Shown in pieces: positions 7,760-9,203 of a DNA stretch of 9,203 nt. Below the pieces are notes generated by a model. It was given only the letters and a program-made list of their open reading frames with translations, searched no databases and had not been told where the DNA came from. The stretch's first letter is position 1. Every line of letters starts with the position of its first letter. Both the position numbers and the translations under genes were made by a program. Source of the stretch: CAZPZZ01 sp964591245 (GTDB lineage Bacteria > Acidobacteriota > Vicinamibacteria > Vicinamibacterales > UBA8438); assembly GCA_964591245.1 (NCBI GenBank), contig CAZPZZ010000158.1, positions 1 to 9,203 of the forward strand, given 5' to 3'.

Positions 7760-7765
7760 CGGCTT

Positions 7766-7770
7766 CCTCC
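7766..7770 (-). promoter_or_regulatory. Strong ribosome-binding site for the propeller-heme gene
   Basis: The minus strand reads GGGGAGGAAGCCG directly before the ATG at 7759. GGAGG lies at 7766-7770 with a 6-nt spacer. It decides the start in favour of 7759 over the second ATG twelve codons in (7726). Confidence 0.85.
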
Positions 7771-7963
7771 CCTCTTCAGACGAGACGCGCTACAGGCTCG
7801 TGCCACGGATGCAGTCCCTCCCCCGGTCCCCACTCGACCGCAACGGTGCTCGCCATCGCAGCCGCCGACCTGCCTCACCCGAGTGTTCCGACGGGCCATA
7901 TTCTCCCACCGTCCTCTCCGGAGACCCACGCTTTTCGGCACCTCCCGGCCCGGAGTCTGGCGC

Positions 7964-7992
7964 TTGACGATCGACTTGCGGACCGGTACGAT
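7964..7992 (+). promoter_or_regulatory. Sigma70-like promoter upstream of the membrane-protein locus
   Basis: TTGACG (7964-7969) and TACGAT (7987-7992) are separated by exactly 17 bp. They match the TTGACA/TATAAT consensus at five of six and four of six positions. Transcription would start near 7999, about 110 nt before the leader ORF and 150 nt before the membrane-protein ATG. It is the best promoter match I found in the window. Confidence 0.6.
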
Positions 7993-8110
7993 GCCGCAAC
8001 TTTCAGTTGTCGGCTATCTTCCATCCACCCGCTTCACGGCCACACTGCCCTGGCGACTTTCGCGCATTGGTCATCCCTCGCCGGTCACGGTTGCCAGAAC
8101 AGAGGGAAAG

Positions 8111-8167
8111 ATGCCAAACGAGGACAACAGGGCATTCAGGCACACACGTCATGCCAGCTTCTCTTAG
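8111..8167 (+). CDS. Short leader ORF of 18 codons overlapping the membrane-protein start
   Basis: ATG at 8111 is preceded by GAGGG (8102-8106) with a 4-nt spacer, a much better ribosome site than that of the following gene. It encodes MPNEDNRAFRHTRHASFS and stops at TAG 8165-8167. It overlaps the first 17 nt of the membrane-protein frame starting at 8151. It could be a leader peptide that couples translation. Alternatively it is the true N-terminus of the membrane protein, cut off by a frameshift near 8151-8167, since joining the two frames would give a soluble, charged N-terminus running into the SLRRFEF segment. There are no regulatory codon runs such as those of amino-acid attenuators. 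Confidence 0.4.
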   Translation: MPNEDNRAFRHTRHASFS

Positions 8168-8519
8168 ACGTTTTGAATTCGCGCTTTCGAGTTCAGTGCT
8201 CCTCGGGATTACCGTCTTCGTGTTGGCCTTTTCTACACGAGCCGGCCTTTCAGGCAATGACGTGCTCCTGGGACTCCTTCTCGCCTCTAACGCCGTCCTG
8301 GCACCGTTCGTCTCTCGGAAGCGAAGTCCTCTTGCCAGATGGCTGCTCCTTGCCATGTTCGTCGGGGGACTCCCATTTTTTCTGTCCAACCTCCTCATTT
8401 ACCTGACCATGGGCCTCGTTGGCATACTCTCCTCCATGCAGCTCGCGCTGCACGCTCTCGCAATGGGCCTCTTGTGCACACCGAGTTCTCGGTCCTGGTT
8501 TGTATGCGAACGTCAGTAG
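8151..8519 (+). CDS. Small unrecognised membrane protein with about four transmembrane helices
   Basis: The ATG at 8151 starts a 122-residue hydrophobic protein that I do not recognise. Likely helices are about 11-28, 37-54, 64-85 and 86-109. Arg6-Arg7 and the RKR loop at 56-58 place both on the cytoplasmic side under the positive-inside rule, so N- and C-termini would both be inside. The frame extends upstream to 8007, but that part is Arg/Pro-rich and unlike a protein start. The ribosome site for 8151 is weak (AGG about 10 nt upstream), so expression may depend on the overlapping leader ORF. Base composition is less GC-rich than in the flanking genes. A sigma70-like promoter 160 bp upstream supports expression. 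Reality of the gene rests on its coherent hydrophobic pattern and promoter, not on homology. Confidence 0.6.
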   Translation: MPASLRRFEFALSSSVLLGITVFVLAFSTRAGLSGNDVLLGLLLASNAVLAPFVSRKRSPLARWLLLAMFVGGLPFFLSNLLIYLTMGLVGILSSMQLALHALAMGLLCTPSSRSWFVCERQ

Positions 8520-8527
8520 GCGTCTCC

Positions 8528-8640
8528 GCGCGCATGGCCGCCCCTGGCCACATCCCCGCGGGGTCTGAACGTCCAGCCTGACCACCCCCGAGCGCAATAA
8601 GCCCCCCCCCCGGGGGTCCATGGGCGTGTCCCCCCAAACG
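8528..8640. repeat. Left copy of a gap-flanking duplicate sequence
   Basis: This is the non-coding end of the left contig, beginning 9 bp after the stop of the membrane-protein gene. It contains two GC hairpins without U-tracts, TGGCC/GGCCA (8535-8550) and the palindrome CCCCGCGGGG (8554-8563), which might serve as a weak terminator. A run of ten C (8602-8611) follows. The last 28 bases (8613-8640) recur exactly at 8742-8769. The sequence before them corresponds, with many changes to C, to 8651-8741. Confidence 0.75.
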
Positions 8641-8650
8641 NNNNNNNNNN
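8641..8650. other. Assembly gap of 10 N
   Basis: Ten undefined bases join two sequence blocks. The matching sequence on both sides suggests that the contigs actually overlap here and that the gap length is a placeholder. Confidence 0.95.
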
Positions 8651-8769
8651 GCCCGCATGGCCCCCCCTGGCACCATCCCCCGGGGGCTTTACCGCCCTCC
8701 CTCCCCCCCCCCCCCCCCAAAACCCCCCCCCCCCCCCCCCCGGGGTCCATGGGCGTGTCCCCCCAAACG
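8651..8769. repeat. Right, C-corrupted copy of the gap-flanking duplicate
   Basis: The block opens with GCCCGCATGGCCCCCCCTGG, matching GCGCGCATGGCCGCCCCTGG at 8528-8547. It degenerates into long C runs interrupted by AAAA at about 8719-8722, where the left copy has a GCAATAAG context. It ends with the exact 28-base match at 8742-8769. The differences are mostly substitutions or insertions of C, consistent with miscalled G on the reverse strand rather than a biological repeat. Confidence 0.7.
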
Positions 8770-8771
8770 GA

Positions 8772-9203
8772 TTAACGAGACAGCAGGTAGGTCATCTTGA
8801 TCGCGATCTGGCGATTCTGTATCCAGGGCATCCGCCCATAATGGCGCAACGTGGGGTCAATCAGGAGGAAGTCGTCGGTACGCAGTTCGTCGTAGGCGAT
8901 ATAGATATCGCTCCCTGGCCGATAGATCCAGTTGAACCGCATGCTTGTCGAGACAGAGCTGGTCGTGGAGTTGTATTGGGTCAACGATCGAAGCGTGATC
9001 TCGGGTGACAGCGCCAGATCAAAGGTCGCAGAAGCCAGGTCGGCAACAAAGCCGCCCCCGGATAGTTCAACGTCGCTACGACGAAAGCTCAACTGCGCCG
9101 CAATCCGGCTGGTCGCACGCCAGTTGATCCCGCCCCCCCAATCCACCCCCCCACCAACAAAAAAGCCCAGTTGGGCGTTACCTTCAATAATAAACACGCG
9201 GCG
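8772..9203 (-). CDS. C-terminal part of a DUF5916-type outer-membrane beta-barrel protein, truncated by the window edge
   Basis: About 143 residues are visible. The frame is open through 9203, so the start lies outside the window; a GTG at 9197 is not a credible start for a barrel protein. The sequence alternates polar and hydrophobic residues as beta strands do: INWRATSRIAAQLSFRRSDV, ELSGGGFVADLASATFDLAL, EITLRSLTQYNSTTSSVSTS and MRFNWIYRPGSDIYIAYDEL. The QYN, RFNWIYRPGSD and final NRQIAIKMTYLLSR with a terminal strand are characteristic of the C-terminus of DUF5916 proteins. In full these carry an N-terminal CBM9-like carbohydrate-binding domain followed by an outer-membrane barrel. The role is not established; binding or uptake of glycans is inferred from that domain, which is not visible here. 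Its stop (TAA) lies 2 bp from the corrupted repeat. Gly-rich VGGGVDWGGGINW is encoded by C runs at 9129-9152, so base-calling errors are possible there. Confidence 0.72.
   Translation of the reverse strand, partial: RRVFIIEGNAQLGFFVGGGVDWGGGINWRATSRIAAQLSFRRSDVELSGGGFVADLASATFDLALSPEITLRSLTQYNSTTSSVSTSMRFNWIYRPGSDIYIAYDELRTDDFLLIDPTLRHYGRMPWIQNRQIAIKMTYLLSR

Larger units (their letters stand above)
7760..8110. other. Divergent intergenic region, about 350 bp
   Basis: This region separates the minus-strand propeller-heme gene from the plus-strand leader ORF and membrane protein. It holds the ribosome site at 7766-7770 and the plus-strand promoter at 7964-7992. A small ACGAG/CTCGT inverted repeat with an 11-12 nt loop (about 7780-7802) would lie in the 5' leader of the minus-strand transcript. 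No minus-strand promoter with a convincing -35/-10 pair was seen. Open frames crossing the region are Pro/Ser/Arg-rich and read as chance frames in GC-rich DNA. Confidence 0.5.

Noticed and set aside
7624..8406. 260-codon plus-strand frame spanning the intergenic region
   Set aside because: It crosses the promoter and is Pro/Ser/His-rich. The coherent hydrophobic protein in the same region is read in another frame.
8535..8563. Rho-independent terminator after the membrane-protein gene
   Set aside because: There are two GC-rich hairpin-forming segments but no following T-run, so only a weak pausing role could be argued.
8250..8750. Minus-strand Gly-rich frame through the gap
   Set aside because: It is an artefact of C runs and undefined bases and includes the N gap.
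8613..8769. CRISPR-like or mobile-element direct repeat of 28 bases
   Set aside because: There are only two copies, separated by a gap and by a damaged version of the same flanking sequence; duplicate representation of one contig end explains it better.
1..9203. Defence island or other multi-gene novel system
   Set aside because: No nuclease-helicase, toxin-antitoxin, reverse transcriptase, retron, CBASS-like or phage gene is visible; adjacent genes belong to unrelated families.

Overview
This is a 9.2 kb piece of a GC-rich bacterial genome, almost certainly Gram-negative. The right end carries part of an outer-membrane beta-barrel protein, and another gene encodes an exported c-type cytochrome/propeller protein. 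Gene content gives mixed taxonomic hints. The DUF2797 protein and the two methyltransferases look like versions common in Gammaproteobacteria. The propeller-HEAT-heme protein, the DUF5916-type barrel and the FPPRN repeats are commoner in Acidobacteriota, Gemmatimonadota and Planctomycetota relatives. I do not assign a phylum. A run of ten Ns flanked by damaged duplicate sequence indicates a draft, probably metagenome-derived, scaffold.

Layout. Positions 1-1905 (+) hold the 3' part of a large secreted-type protein. Visible are the end of a matrixin-like zinc-binding helix whose catalytic Glu is Ala, two copies of an FPPRN repeat domain, and a clan-A-like glycoside hydrolase domain. It converges with, and overlaps by 11 bp, a DUF2797 zinc-ribbon gene (1895-2692, -). 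A divergent spacer separates that from an RlmI/RlmK-like SAM methyltransferase lacking the PUA domain (2896-3909, +). Next is a two-gene minus-strand unit. The upstream gene (4718-7759) encodes a 1013-residue membrane-bound-dehydrogenase-type beta-propeller with HEAT repeats and a C-terminal heme c domain. The downstream gene (3985-4728) encodes a second SAM methyltransferase and is coupled through an 11-nt start/stop overlap.

To the right, a good sigma70-like promoter (7964-7992, +) precedes an 18-codon ORF with a good ribosome site. This overlaps the start of an unrecognised four-helix membrane protein (8151-8519). From about 8528 to 8769 lies a C-rich, gapped stretch that looks like one sequence represented twice by an assembly fault. 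The window ends in the C-terminal part of a DUF5916-type outer-membrane protein (8772-9203, -).

The genes do not form one pathway: secreted carbohydrate or redox enzymes sit among RNA/protein-modification housekeeping genes. I found no CRISPR array, transposase, tRNA, rRNA or recognisable defence system. The most unusual items are the inactive-looking metzincin helix joined to a glycoside hydrolase, the leader ORF or frameshift ahead of the membrane protein, and the artefactual repeat around the gap.
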